NCBI GenBank assembly: GCA_029863005.1
Contig: JAOTWF010000003.1
Span: 1-64,000 of the forward strand
Origin: Gammaproteobacteria bacterium
Lineage (GTDB): Bacteria > Pseudomonadota > Gammaproteobacteria > Acidiferrobacterales > Sulfurifustaceae
DNA length: 64,000 bases
Reading direction: 5' to 3'
Shown here piece by piece: positions 1 through 8,203 of this stretch; within the stretch, counting starts at the first letter, position 1, and the number at the start of each line of letters is the position of its first letter. The position numbers were made by a program, and so were the translations under genes. The notes beneath the pieces are model-generated. The model had not been told where the DNA came from, did no database searches, and saw only the letters and a list, made by a program, of their open reading frames with translations.

Positions 1-471
1 GTGGTGTATGCGCTGGTGCCGAAGATGATCAAGTATTACCTTGGTGAGGAGGTGATTCTGCCGAATGTGCCCACTTACCTGTGCATGGATGACAAAGAGC
101 GCGAATACGTGCTCGCCAATCTCGACAAGCTCGTGGTCAAGCCGGCGAACGAATCAGGGGGTTACGGTATGTTGATCGGACCGCACGCCACCCAGAAGGA
201 ACGTGACGAATTCGTGCGCCTAATCCGTCGCGATCCGCGCAATTACATCGCCCAACCGCTGGTGACCCTGTCGACCACACCGACGCTAGTGGGCACACGA
301 GCCGAACCACGCCATATTGATCTGCGGCCATTCATCCTTTCCGGTGAATCGGTATATGTGACGAATGGGGGGCTCACGCGTGTGGCGCTGCGCAAGGGGT
401 CGACCGTGGTGAATTCCTCGCAAGGCGGTGGCAGCAAAGACACGTGGATTGTCGAGGAGGGATCAACTTGA
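1..471 (+). CDS. Circularly permuted ATP-grasp protein, C-terminal part
   Basis: Only the last 156 residues are in the window; the gene begins upstream. The visible part contains [13 protein letters not shown] (ATP-grasp-type glycine-rich segment), then [10 protein letters not shown], and [12 protein letters not shown] followed by GGLTRVAL near the end. This arrangement is typical of the circularly permuted ATP-grasp family (old DUF404/DUF407), peptide-ligase-like enzymes of unknown substrate. The stop codon overlaps the ATG of the next gene by one base (TGATG). ATP-grasp plus alpha-E is a recurring pair in proteobacteria, often with a transglutaminase-like gene, which is not seen here. Family assignment is firm; the reaction is not known. 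Confidence 0.85.
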   Translation: MVYALVPKMIKYYLGEEVILPNVPTYLCMDDKEREYVLANLDKLVVKPANESGGYGMLIGPHATQKERDEFVRLIRRDPRNYIAQPLVTLSTTPTLVGTRAEPRHIDLRPFILSGESVYVTNGGLTRVALRKGSTVVNSSQGGGSKDTWIVEEGST

Positions 472-1412
472 TGCTCTCGCGCGTGGGCGAGAATCTTTAC
501 TGGATGGCGCGCTACCTGGAACGCGCGGAAAACAGCGCACGCCTGATCAATGTGAACACCAATCTGCTGCTCGATCTGCCCAAGCGTGTACAGCCCGGTT
601 GGGAGCCGCTGATCGAAATCTCCGGAAGCCGTTCAGATTATACCTCGCAGTACCCCACGATCGATGAACGCAGCGTGGTGAAATATCTCATTGGCGACAC
701 GAACCATCCGGGATCGATCCTAAGCTCGCTCGGCTTTGCCCGCGAGAATGCCCGCACCGTGCGTGATTTCATGCCACGCGAGACCTGGGAAAATGTCAAT
801 GAACTGTATCTGTATGCCAAGGGCAATCTGGCCAGCGGTCTCGGGCATCGCCGCCGCTATGAATACCTGCGCGGCATTATACATGGTGTGCAACAGATCT
901 CGGGACTGCTCGCCGGCACCATGACCCATGATGAGGGATACAACATGCTGCGCATGGGCCGTAATCTGGAGCGCGCCGACATGACCATCCGCATCATCGA
1001 TGTGCGATCCGCCAATCTGCTGCCGGAATTGAGCAAGGAACTTACCCCGTTTGAGAACATCCAGTGGATGAGCGTGCTCAAATCCCTTTCCGCCTACCAG
1101 ATGTACCGGCGCGCCATGCAAGTACGCGTGCGTCGTCCGGACGTGTTGCGCTTCCTGTTCAAGGAACGGCTGTTTCCGCGCGCGTTTTATCACACCGTCA
1201 CTGAGGTCGAATCGTGTCTTGAGTATCTTCCGCGACGGGAGGCGCCGCTCCGTTGTGTGTCTGATCTCAAGGAGCGGGTGGCCGCGGCCCATCCGGAGAA
1301 TTTCGATCAGCGCGAGCTGCACGAATTCATTGACACGCTCGAGATCGGTTTGATTGATCTCAATCGTGCCATCAGTGACACTTATTTCCTTGCCAACGTA
1401 ACCTCAGCATGA
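471..1412 (+). CDS. Alpha-E domain protein (DUF403)
   Basis: A 313-residue protein opening [20 protein letters not shown], the hallmark start of the alpha-E family, mostly alpha-helical throughout. The ATG at 471 was chosen over an in-frame codon at 444 because it overlaps the upstream stop and has a GAGGAGG ribosome-binding site about nine bases before it. The tight coupling to the ATP-grasp gene suggests the two products work together, probably in forming or modifying a small peptide. That role is inference from conserved pairing; no catalytic residues are assignable here. Confidence 0.88.
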   Translation: MLSRVGENLYWMARYLERAENSARLINVNTNLLLDLPKRVQPGWEPLIEISGSRSDYTSQYPTIDERSVVKYLIGDTNHPGSILSSLGFARENARTVRDFMPRETWENVNELYLYAKGNLASGLGHRRRYEYLRGIIHGVQQISGLLAGTMTHDEGYNMLRMGRNLERADMTIRIIDVRSANLLPELSKELTPFENIQWMSVLKSLSAYQMYRRAMQVRVRRPDVLRFLFKERLFPRAFYHTVTEVESCLEYLPRREAPLRCVSDLKERVAAAHPENFDQRELHEFIDTLEIGLIDLNRAISDTYFLANVTSA

Positions 1413-1415
1413 CCC

Positions 1416-1868
1416 ATGGCATGGCGGATTTTGCTGATGTTCTTGTTTTTGGTTACGCCGTACGCGGTGTCTGATTCCATGATTCAAAATTTTCAATCCA
1501 GGGGCGGAAGGCTTGCCGCTTGTCCGGGCACTCCCAATTGCGTCTCGAGCGATGCCGCAGATCCAACGCATCATGTGTCTCCTTTTAAAATCAACCTTTC
1601 GGCCCAGGAGGCTTGGCGTGTGGTGAGGGAGACGGTAGAAGCCATGCCCCGCACGAAAATTACGGAAGCAACGGAGGACATTCTGCGCGCCGAATGCCGA
1701 AGCCTGGTCTTCCGGTTTGTGGATGATTTGGAACTTGAGCTTCGCGTTGACGAAGGGATAATCGCCGTGCGTTCGGCCTCGAGGACCGGAAGATCGGATT
1801 TCGGGGTGAATCGTCGTCGGGTGGAGCGCTTGCGGTCGGCGTTGCAGTCACGCGGGGCCATTAAATAG
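1416..1868 (+). CDS. DUF1499 family protein, probably exported
   Basis: A 150-residue protein with a hydrophobic N-terminus (residues 3-19) resembling a signal peptide. The DUF1499 core follows: CPGTPNCVSS near residues 37-46, then a C-terminal segment with SASRTGRSDFGVNRRRVE. The family has no established biochemical role. It starts three bases after the alpha-E stop, so co-transcription is likely, although a DUF1499 gene is not a usual member of the ATP-grasp/alpha-E module. No strong ribosome-binding site is visible, which fits translational coupling. Confidence 0.8.
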   Translation: MAWRILLMFLFLVTPYAVSDSMIQNFQSRGGRLAACPGTPNCVSSDAADPTHHVSPFKINLSAQEAWRVVRETVEAMPRTKITEATEDILRAECRSLVFRFVDDLELELRVDEGIIAVRSASRTGRSDFGVNRRRVERLRSALQSRGAIK

Positions 1869-1900
1869 CGGACAAGCGCCTGTTACAGCGAGGGGGTTCT

Positions 1901-2908
1901 TCAATCGTCCAGCAATTCGAAATACATCAGCAGCGTCCGCTGAACAAACAGATCATTATTGTCACTGACCATGAAAAAACGCTTTCCGCGATGACGGGCA
2001 AGGCCTTCAAAATTATCGATCTGATGCCCGTCCCGGCTATCGAGCGTAACGATCGTTTCCGGAAGGAGAGATTCGGAAGGCGGAGAGGATGACAGGCGTA
2101 CACGTTTGAGCATCACGATGACCCGCCCGAAGGGATTTTGAAAATTTTGTTGCAGCACCCATACTTCTGCCTTACCGAGACATTCCATGGCGGTAATCCG
2201 GTCTCCCGGTAAGATGGGATAGAGCCAGGATGTGCCGGCGACACTGAAAATCCGGTTGTACCCTTCGCGCTCGTTATTCAGTGGCACCTCGGGCATGGTC
2301 AGGACGCCAAGGGCCGAATCAATACACGCCGCCTCCAGCATCTTGTTCCGCTCGCGATACAATTTAGTTTCATCGATGGGTGCCGGCAATGGAAAACGGT
2401 CAATGGCATAGCCATCCGGGCGATAGCGCATGATCGCCGGAACCCGCTCATGACTGATAATGAGCTCCGCGTCATTCCGGCGTCCATTACGGCCGTTCAC
2501 GATGTCCATCCCCTCGACATCGATACGCCATCCGCGCAGTGGTTTGTCACTACCGAGTTCGCGCAACGTTACTGCCCGCAGCAACTTAAGGCCTGTCAGG
2601 AAGTCGCCCTCGAAAATCGGTTTAAGGTGAAACAGGCTGCCTTTGTCGGAGAGGGCATACAGGATTTCGTCGTCATCGTCCCAGGCGAGCGCCGAAAGTT
2701 GAGATAACCGCATGCCATCGAGCTTGATATCGGGCAGTTCCAGCATGCCGAGGAAACGAAAAGCCCCGATGCGGTCTCCGTTCTGGATTTTCTGCGAAAG
2801 TGTTACTTGACGCGTGACAAGATCCGTCTCAGCCAGATTGATGCCACTGTACAACCCGGCGTAGAGCAGGCCGACGAACATTCCGGCGATTTTGTAATAA
2901 TGCTTCAT
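1901..2908 (-). CDS. Esterase-like protein of the phytase-like beta-propeller family
   Basis: About 335 residues from the ATG at 2908. An alternative start eight codons earlier is less likely because MKHYYKIAGMFVGLLYAGLY looks like a complete signal sequence. The middle has propeller-like strands (LSALAWDDDDEILYALSDKG), and the end has DNFEGLARHRGKRFFMVSDNN, which matches the closing motif of the phytase-like family. Predicted to be exported to the periplasm or outer surface. True phytase activity is not implied: many members are uncharacterised. It follows the PpiC gene on the same strand, separated by a stable hairpin. Confidence 0.6.
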   Translation of the reverse strand: MKHYYKIAGMFVGLLYAGLYSGINLAETDLVTRQVTLSQKIQNGDRIGAFRFLGMLELPDIKLDGMRLSQLSALAWDDDDEILYALSDKGSLFHLKPIFEGDFLTGLKLLRAVTLRELGSDKPLRGWRIDVEGMDIVNGRNGRRNDAELIISHERVPAIMRYRPDGYAIDRFPLPAPIDETKLYRERNKMLEAACIDSALGVLTMPEVPLNNEREGYNRIFSVAGTSWLYPILPGDRITAMECLGKAEVWVLQQNFQNPFGRVIVMLKRVRLSSSPPSESLLPETIVTLDSRDGHQIDNFEGLARHRGKRFFMVSDNNDLFVQRTLLMYFELLDD

Positions 2909-2934
2909 GGTCGGGCGCAGTGAGACAATCAATG

Positions 2935-2960
2935 CCCCTCCCGCCGTGCGACGGGAGGGG
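2935..2960 (-). terminator. GC-rich hairpin after the PpiC gene
   Basis: A perfect nine-base-pair stem (2935-2943 with 2952-2960, arms CCCCTCCCG and CGGGAGGGG) closes an eight-base loop just past the PpiC stop. No T run follows on the minus strand, so it may be a pause or mRNA-stabilising hairpin rather than a classical intrinsic terminator. Confidence 0.4.
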
Positions 2961-2973
2961 TGTGCGACCTTGT

Positions 2974-3810
2974 TTAATTTACCGTGATCTTGGCCTTGCT
3001 CTTGAGATCCTTGACCAGTTCGCCCATCTTGTCATCCTGCATTTTGCGGTAGATGTTCGAGCGTGCCCGTTGATCCGACATGAATTGCTCAAAGGTTGGA
3101 ATTTTGAGAGGACGGGTGTCATCGACCTTGATGATATGCCATCCGAAGTCGGATTTGACAGGTTCGGCGGAGACCGCGCCTTTATTCATCGCGATTACAG
3201 CGCTGAAGAATTCAGGTACCACCATGCCTTGGTTGATCCATCCCAAAGCGCCTCCTTCCTTGCCGGTTTGGGTGTCGATGGATTTCTCCTTGGCCAGCTT
3301 GTCGAATTTTCCGCCCTTGCCGAGTTGGCCTAAGATTTCTTTCGCCTCGGCTTCCTCCTTGACGAGGATGTGTCGGACCTTGTACTCCGTCTTGTGAGTG
3401 TTGCTCACTTCCTGTTCGAAGCGTTTTTTCACATCCTCTTCGGTGATGGGATTGTCGCGCAACAGCTTGCGTTTGAGCGCCTGGACCAGAATTTCTTCGC
3501 GCACCCGCTTCATCAGGCTGCTCACTTCCGGATCCTGATCGAGCTTGTTGCTGATGGCTTGCTGGGCCAGCAACATCTTTTCAATCATTTCATCCAGTAC
3601 CACTTTTTTTTCTTTGTCCTTGTCGCTGATCGGACCGACCTGTTGCTGGCGCAGTTGCAGGTAATTCTGGTAATCCGATTCCATGATATTTTCGCCGTTG
3701 ACGGTCGCCATGACCTTGCCGGTCTCTTTTGACGTCATTTTGTCGCAGCCGGCGATAAAAAGACCAGCCACGATCACATAGAGAACAAATGTTTTACGCA
3801 GGGTTGACAT
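2974..3810 (-). CDS. PpiC-type peptidyl-prolyl isomerase lipoprotein
   Basis: A 278-residue SurA/PpiC/PrsA-like protein. The signal peptide ends in a lipobox (FIAGC, Cys22), so it is probably anchored in the periplasm. The N-terminal helical region (residues 35-130) resembles the SurA-like chaperone segment. A parvulin domain follows (about 140-245), with YKVRHILVK at its start, GGALGWINQGMVVPEF in the middle and SDFGWHIIKV at its end. The role is folding of exported proteins. It lies upstream of the esterase gene and downstream of bolA on the minus strand. EpsD-like or PrsA-like function cannot be separated by sequence alone. Confidence 0.88.
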   Translation of the reverse strand: MSTLRKTFVLYVIVAGLFIAGCDKMTSKETGKVMATVNGENIMESDYQNYLQLRQQQVGPISDKDKEKKVVLDEMIEKMLLAQQAISNKLDQDPEVSSLMKRVREEILVQALKRKLLRDNPITEEDVKKRFEQEVSNTHKTEYKVRHILVKEEAEAKEILGQLGKGGKFDKLAKEKSIDTQTGKEGGALGWINQGMVVPEFFSAVIAMNKGAVSAEPVKSDFGWHIIKVDDTRPLKIPTFEQFMSDQRARSNIYRKMQDDKMGELVKDLKSKAKITVN

Positions 3811-3857
3811 GAAATTCCTCTTGATTGAGTAATGTGGTTTAACTGATGGCTGGCGCT

Positions 3858-4124
3858 TCAGAGCTCATTCGGAGCAAGCGCCTGAATGCTCAGAGCGTGA
3901 ACTTCCTTTTTCATCATGTCGTTCAGGGCCTGGTAGATCATCTGGTGGCGCTGAACGAGGTTTTTGCCCTGGAAATGAGACGAGACGATAGTGACGGCAA
4001 AATGCCCGCCGCCGCTTTTGGCGCCTTCATGCCCGGCATGCTGGTGGCTGTCATCACGCACCTCGATTTTTTGAGGCGACAGAACTTCACGCAGGCGATT
4101 TTCGATGAGCGTCGCACGTTCCAT
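3858..4124 (-). CDS. bolA: BolA family protein
   Basis: An 88-residue protein of usual BolA length. It has the signature region HQHAGHEGAKSGGGHFAVTIVSS and a C-terminal helix RHQMIYQALNDMMKKEVHALSI. BolA proteins partner monothiol glutaredoxins in Fe-S trafficking and affect stress morphology. It sits nine bases after yciI, completing the yciB-yciI-bolA-ppiC order common in gammaproteobacteria. The BolA1 versus IbaG subclass was not resolved. Confidence 0.9.
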   Translation of the reverse strand: MERATLIENRLREVLSPQKIEVRDDSHQHAGHEGAKSGGGHFAVTIVSSHFQGKNLVQRHQMIYQALNDMMKKEVHALSIQALAPNEL

Positions 4125-4133
4125 GGTTTATAT

Positions 4134-4433
4134 TCAAGGCAAAACCTTGTGAAAGGGTTTGACGCTGACGCTTGTGTAGACGCCGGCTTCGAAATAGGGA
4201 TCGGCGTTGGCCCAGGACTGGGCATCTTCGAGTGACTCAAATTCGGCGACGATCAGGCTGCCGGTGAAACCGGCCGGACCGGGATCTTTGCTCTCCACCG
4301 CCGGGCAAGGGCCGGCGAGCAGAAGGCGGCCTTCATTTTGCAGTTCCTGCAGGCGCGTGAGGTGCCGGGCGCGCACGGCCAACCGGCGTTCAAGACTGTT
4401 GTCGATGTCAGTGGCGTAGATAACGTACCACAT
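4134..4433 (-). CDS. yciI: YciI family protein
   Basis: A 99-residue ferredoxin-like-fold protein: [21 protein letters not shown] at the start, then LLLAGPCPA and a closing [24 protein letters not shown], all typical of YciI. The fold resembles muconolactone isomerase, but no activity is established for this branch. The start codon overlaps the yciB stop by one base, indicating translational coupling. Confidence 0.92.
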   Translation of the reverse strand: MWYVIYATDIDNSLERRLAVRARHLTRLQELQNEGRLLLAGPCPAVESKDPGPAGFTGSLIVAEFESLEDAQSWANADPYFEAGVYTSVSVKPFHKVLP

Positions 4434-5026
4434 CAGTCCGCGGTCCTGTTGGCGGTTGAACCGCCATCTTCCGGTTTGGCTTGCATGTGCCTCGCCATGA
4501 AAAATGCCTGTACCACGACAAACACCAAAGTGATACCGAGCAAACCGAATACCTTGAAGTTGACCCAGATTTCCTGGCGCGTCGCGGCATCAAGGTCGAG
4601 CGCATAATAAAACGCAACATAAAGATTTATTGCCCCCAGCACGGCGAAAAAGACCCCCCAGCTCAGATTGAGGCGCTTCCATATCGTTTCGGGCAGCGCG
4701 ATCTGCGATGACATCATGCGCTCGATAACGGTTTTTTTCCCGAACCACTGGCTGGCGAGAACGAGAGCGGACAATATCCAGTAGACCAGCGTCGGTTTCC
4801 ATTTTATGAAAGTGTCGTCATGCAATAGCAACGTCATCCCGCCAAAAACAGCGATCACGCCAAGCGTCACCATATGCATGGTTTCAAAGCGGCGGTGCTT
4901 TACCCAGAACAGTCCCACCTGCAGGAAGGAGGCAACAATCGCCACGGCGGTGGCGATATAGATGTCGTAGAGTTTGAACGCCGCGAAAAACAGCAGCAAC
5001 GGGAACAGGTCGTAAAGGAATTTCAT
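4433..5026 (-). CDS. yciB: Inner-membrane septation-type protein YciB/IspA
   Basis: A 197-residue integral membrane protein starting [21 protein letters not shown], the recognisable YciB N-terminus, with about five to six hydrophobic segments. [14 protein letters not shown] and [20 protein letters not shown] toward the C-terminus are also characteristic. YciB is linked to cell envelope integrity and septation. It leads the yciB-yciI-bolA run. Assignment is firm by sequence, length and neighbours. Confidence 0.93.
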   Translation of the reverse strand: MKFLYDLFPLLLFFAAFKLYDIYIATAVAIVASFLQVGLFWVKHRRFETMHMVTLGVIAVFGGMTLLLHDDTFIKWKPTLVYWILSALVLASQWFGKKTVIERMMSSQIALPETIWKRLNLSWGVFFAVLGAINLYVAFYYALDLDAATRQEIWVNFKVFGLLGITLVFVVVQAFFMARHMQAKPEDGGSTANRTAD

Positions 5027-5127
5027 CGTGAATACGGTGGCAAAAGGAGCGCTATTTTCGCATCACCACGGCGGGGCGGCAAGAACACCGAGGGTGAATT
5101 AACGTCTTTTAGGGAAGTTTGCCCGGT

Positions 5128-5886
5128 TTAATGCATCCGGGGACGCGTCCAGCGGTCGAAATAGCGGTTCATAACCTGCCGGACGTGCGACGGATAGTTG
5201 AGTTCCTCCATCTGTTGCATGCCCTCGGCAAAGAACGCGGCCGCGTCCTCCGGCAGGTAGCGCACCAAATCGTCGAAGACCTTTTCCATCAGCGCCGGAT
5301 TGTGTGAGCGCGTGGCGACGATCCCGCGATTCAGGTGCAAAATTCGCCATGGTCGGCCGGGATTGTTTTTTTCCAGATCCTCTTTAATGAGATGGGCAGT
5401 GGCCTGGGCCACGCGGCCCATCATGGTGATTAGCGGCTCCAGCGATCCGGGGTCTTGCAGGCGGTTGGCGAAATTGGCCAGCGCATTGACCACTGGGTCC
5501 AGCGTGCGGATCTGGCCGTCGTGACGCACAATCCAGTCGGCGGAGGCAAGAGTGACGATTTCCAGGTCTTGGCGCGGGACCGGCAGATTGAGCTGACTGG
5601 CCCATGCAGCGAGATCAGCAATGAGCGTCATGCCGTAGTCGCCCAGCTGTGTGGCATCGTCCTTGGCGATGGGTCCGATTTTGCCTTCCTCACGGTCGAT
5701 GCGCTCAATGATGGTCAGAAACTGTTCGATCGCCTCGGTCAGCTGTCCCGGCGTGACCTGGTTGGTCTTGTCCGGGCGCCGGGCTTCGTAGGCCTCATTG
5801 ATCTCCATGGCCGCGTGTTTGAAACGCAGCGCGGCTTCGGCGAGGCTCGGAGGCAAAATGGTTGTCATGAGCGATGATTGACGCAT
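5128..5886 (-). CDS. Conserved-looking hypothetical protein
   Basis: A 252-residue, mostly helical soluble protein that I do not recognise. It has no signal peptide or membrane segment. Notable stretches are DWIVRHDGQIRTLDPVVNALAN and RPWRILHLNRGIVATRSHNP. A second in-frame ATG lies six codons in, and neither start has a clear ribosome-binding site. It is transcribed divergently from the PHP phosphoesterase gene and has codon usage like its neighbours. Coding is supported by length and by its fit between annotated genes; no function is claimed. Confidence 0.7.
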   Translation of the reverse strand: MRQSSLMTTILPPSLAEAALRFKHAAMEINEAYEARRPDKTNQVTPGQLTEAIEQFLTIIERIDREEGKIGPIAKDDATQLGDYGMTLIADLAAWASQLNLPVPRQDLEIVTLASADWIVRHDGQIRTLDPVVNALANFANRLQDPGSLEPLITMMGRVAQATAHLIKEDLEKNNPGRPWRILHLNRGIVATRSHNPALMEKVFDDLVRYLPEDAAAFFAEGMQQMEELNYPSHVRQVMNRYFDRWTRPRMH

Positions 5887-5924
5887 TCACGAAATAATTG
5901 ATTATTCATGATACCCTCTTTGAT

Positions 5925-6824
5925 ATGCGTATATCCAATATAGTTCCCGATTCGGGCCATGCAAAGCGCTACGATTTGCATTCACACAGCCTGTTTTCGG
6001 ATGGCACGCTCACACCGTCAGAGCTGGTACGCCGGGCGCATGCGGCTGGCGTGGAGGTATTGGCTCTCACTGATCATGATGTGACCGATGGCCTTGATGA
6101 GGCGCAAACGGCTGCAGGGCAATGTGGGATAAGCGTGATCGCCGGTGTAGAGATATCCGTTACGTGGAAAAATCAGACACTGCATATTGTCGGACTCAAC
6201 ATTGACCCTGATCATTCCGGGTTGCAGCAGGGGCTCGCCCGTCTTCGCAAGTTCCGCGAATGGAGGGCTGAAGAAATCGGACGGCGTCTGGAAAAGAAAA
6301 AGATCGACGGCGCCTATGCGGGCGCTGCGCGCTTGGCGAAGGGCACCATCATCGCGCGCACGCATTTTGCGCGTTTCCTGGTCGAGCAGGGTTATGTCCG
6401 GGGATTTTCGCAGGCCTTCCGGCAGTTCCTGTCCCGCGGCAAACCCGGATTCGTGCCCGGTCAATGGGCCACGCTCGAGGAGGCCGTTCAATGGATCGTC
6501 ACGGCCGGCGGACAGGCGGCGGTGGCGCATCCGGCGCGCTACAAGCTGAGCGCCGGAAAAATGCACCAAATGCTGAGTGAATTTCACGATTGCGGCGGTG
6601 AGGCAATCGAAGTGGTTTCCGGCAGCCATACGCCTGAGGCCAATCTCCATTTTGCTGGCATTTCCCGGGAATACAAATTTTTGGCTTCGGCCGGATCGGA
6701 TTATCATGGCCCTGAGCAAACCTGGATGGATCTTGGGAAATTGCCGTCCTTGCCCGAAGGTTGCACGCCTGTCTGGCGGGATTGGACTCAGTACGAGAAC
6801 ACAGCGCGACAGGCGCTTGCCTGA
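5925..6824 (+). CDS. rnm: PHP-domain phosphoesterase, RNase AM / YciV type
   Basis: A 299-residue PHP protein. Metal-binding motifs are clear: YDLHSHSLFSDGTL, LALTDHDVTDG, a central RTHFARFLVEQGY and AHPARYKLS, with SDYHGPEQ near the C-terminus. These fit the YciV family, which acts on 3',5'-nucleoside bisphosphates and trims 5' ends of RNA. The ATG at 5925 was chosen over an upstream TTG because it leaves the usual short lead before the first HxH motif. It begins the long plus-strand run through rluB. Confidence 0.88.
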   Translation: MRISNIVPDSGHAKRYDLHSHSLFSDGTLTPSELVRRAHAAGVEVLALTDHDVTDGLDEAQTAAGQCGISVIAGVEISVTWKNQTLHIVGLNIDPDHSGLQQGLARLRKFREWRAEEIGRRLEKKKIDGAYAGAARLAKGTIIARTHFARFLVEQGYVRGFSQAFRQFLSRGKPGFVPGQWATLEEAVQWIVTAGGQAAVAHPARYKLSAGKMHQMLSEFHDCGGEAIEVVSGSHTPEANLHFAGISREYKFLASAGSDYHGPEQTWMDLGKLPSLPEGCTPVWRDWTQYENTARQALA

Positions 6825-6844
6825 AGGGATTGGGAGGCTAAGCC

Positions 6845-7468
6845 ATGGCACAGTTTTTTCAGATTCACCCGGCCAATCCGCAACCGCGACTGATCAAAGG
6901 CGCCGTGGATATCGTGCGCGCGGGTGGCGTGATTGCCTACCCGACGGATTCGAGTTACGCCCTTGGCTGGCATATCGGCGACAAGGAGGCGATGGAACGG
7001 ATTCGGCGTTTGCGCCGGGTGGAGGATGATCACAATTTCACGCTCGTCTGCCGCGATCTTTCCGAAGTGGCGCAATATGCGCGGGTAGGAAATGCAGATT
7101 ACCGACTCCTGCGGGCCAATACCCCGGGGCCGTACACGTTCATTCTCCCGGCCACGCGCGAGGTACCACGCCGCTTGCAACACCCCAAGCGCAAGACCAT
7201 CGGCTTGCGTATTCCGAAGAACGTTATCGCCCAGGCCCTGTTGGTCGAATTGAATGAACCCCTGATGAGTTCGACGCTGATTTTGCCCGGAGATGATCTG
7301 CCCCTGAGCGATCCAGAGGAAATCCGCTCCCGCCTGGAACACGACGTGGAACTGGTGATTGATGGCGGTTTTTGCGGGTTGGATGCAACGACCGTTATCG
7401 AGCTCGAAAATGGGATACCTAAACTGTTGCGCCAAGGAAAGGGCGACAGCACATGGTTTTCCGCCTAA
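6845..7468 (+). CDS. yciO: YciO, Sua5/YrdC-family protein
   Basis: A 207-residue protein with the YrdC/Sua5 fold: GGVIAYPTDSSYALGWHIGDKEA, then NFTLVCRDLSEVAQYA, GPYTFILPATREVPRR and LMSSTLILPG. The SSYALG segment and length fit YciO rather than TsaC, the threonylcarbamoyl-AMP synthase. Weak threonylcarbamoyl-adenylate chemistry has been discussed for this branch, but its role remains unclear. A GGGAGG ribosome-binding site precedes the ATG. The neighbour order PHP-yciO-protease-trpS is common in gammaproteobacteria. Confidence 0.9.
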   Translation: MAQFFQIHPANPQPRLIKGAVDIVRAGGVIAYPTDSSYALGWHIGDKEAMERIRRLRRVEDDHNFTLVCRDLSEVAQYARVGNADYRLLRANTPGPYTFILPATREVPRRLQHPKRKTIGLRIPKNVIAQALLVELNEPLMSSTLILPGDDLPLSDPEEIRSRLEHDVELVIDGGFCGLDATTVIELENGIPKLLRQGKGDSTWFSA

Positions 7469-7546
7469 ATATTTCTAAAAATCAGTAAGATAGGGTCGGT
7501 ATTCAGCTTTTCCGCTAGGTCGCGCACCTGATATACTGCGCGGCCA

Positions 7547-8203
7547 ATGCCAGATATTTCCCAGTTTCTTGCGACACTTTCTGTCGTCATCCTGCCTCTG
7601 CTGTTTGCCATTACCGTTCATGAGGTAGCGCACGGCTGGGTGGCCAAACTTTACGGAGATCCTACGGCACAGCGGCTTGGCCGTCTGACCTTAAATCCCC
7701 TGAAACACATCGATCCCGTGGGGACTATCCTAGTTCCCGCTCTGTTGCTCATGCTCGGCGGCTTCATTTTTGGTTGGGCTAAACCGGTGCCGGTGACCTG
7801 GGAAAATCTGCGTCATCCCAAGCGGGATATGGCAATTGTCGCTGCGGCAGGCCCTGGGGCAAATTTATTGATGGCAATTTTCTGGGCGCTGGTTGCCAAA
7901 ATTGGAGTGATGTTAGGACCGAGCTCATGGGCCGGATTGCCCATGCAATATATGGGAATATTTGGCATACAAATCAATGCAATACTAATGATACTTAATC
8001 TTCTTCCTTTGCCGCCGCTGGATGGGGGAAGGGTGGCTGTGGGCCTGTTACCGGGTCCCTGGGCATGGCGCCTTTCACGTGTCGAGCCTTTCGGTTTTTT
8101 TATCCTCCTCGCGCTGCTAGCCACGGGGATTCTGGGCATTATCATTGGCCCGCCAATTCACGGATTTGAACAACTCATCACTTTTCTTGTAGGTCTGAGA
8201 TGA
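7547..8203 (+). CDS. Site-2 protease family (M50) membrane metalloprotease
   Basis: A 218-residue integral membrane protein of the compact M50 class, without a PDZ domain. The zinc motif HEVAH lies at residues 25-29 inside a membrane segment, and the second active-site motif NLLPLPPLDGGRV is in the C-terminal half. AAAGPGANLLMAIFW also fits the family. Substrates are unknown for this widely conserved, trpS-linked subgroup. The stop overlaps the trpS start (ATGA). Confidence 0.9.
   Translation: MPDISQFLATLSVVILPLLFAITVHEVAHGWVAKLYGDPTAQRLGRLTLNPLKHIDPVGTILVPALLLMLGGFIFGWAKPVPVTWENLRHPKRDMAIVAAAGPGANLLMAIFWALVAKIGVMLGPSSWAGLPMQYMGIFGIQINAILMILNLLPLPPLDGGRVAVGLLPGPWAWRLSRVEPFGFFILLALLATGILGIIIGPPIHGFEQLITFLVGLR

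Noticed and set aside
6018-6851. Minus-strand open frame of 277 codons
   Set aside because: Antisense to the PHP phosphoesterase gene, which has all metal motifs.
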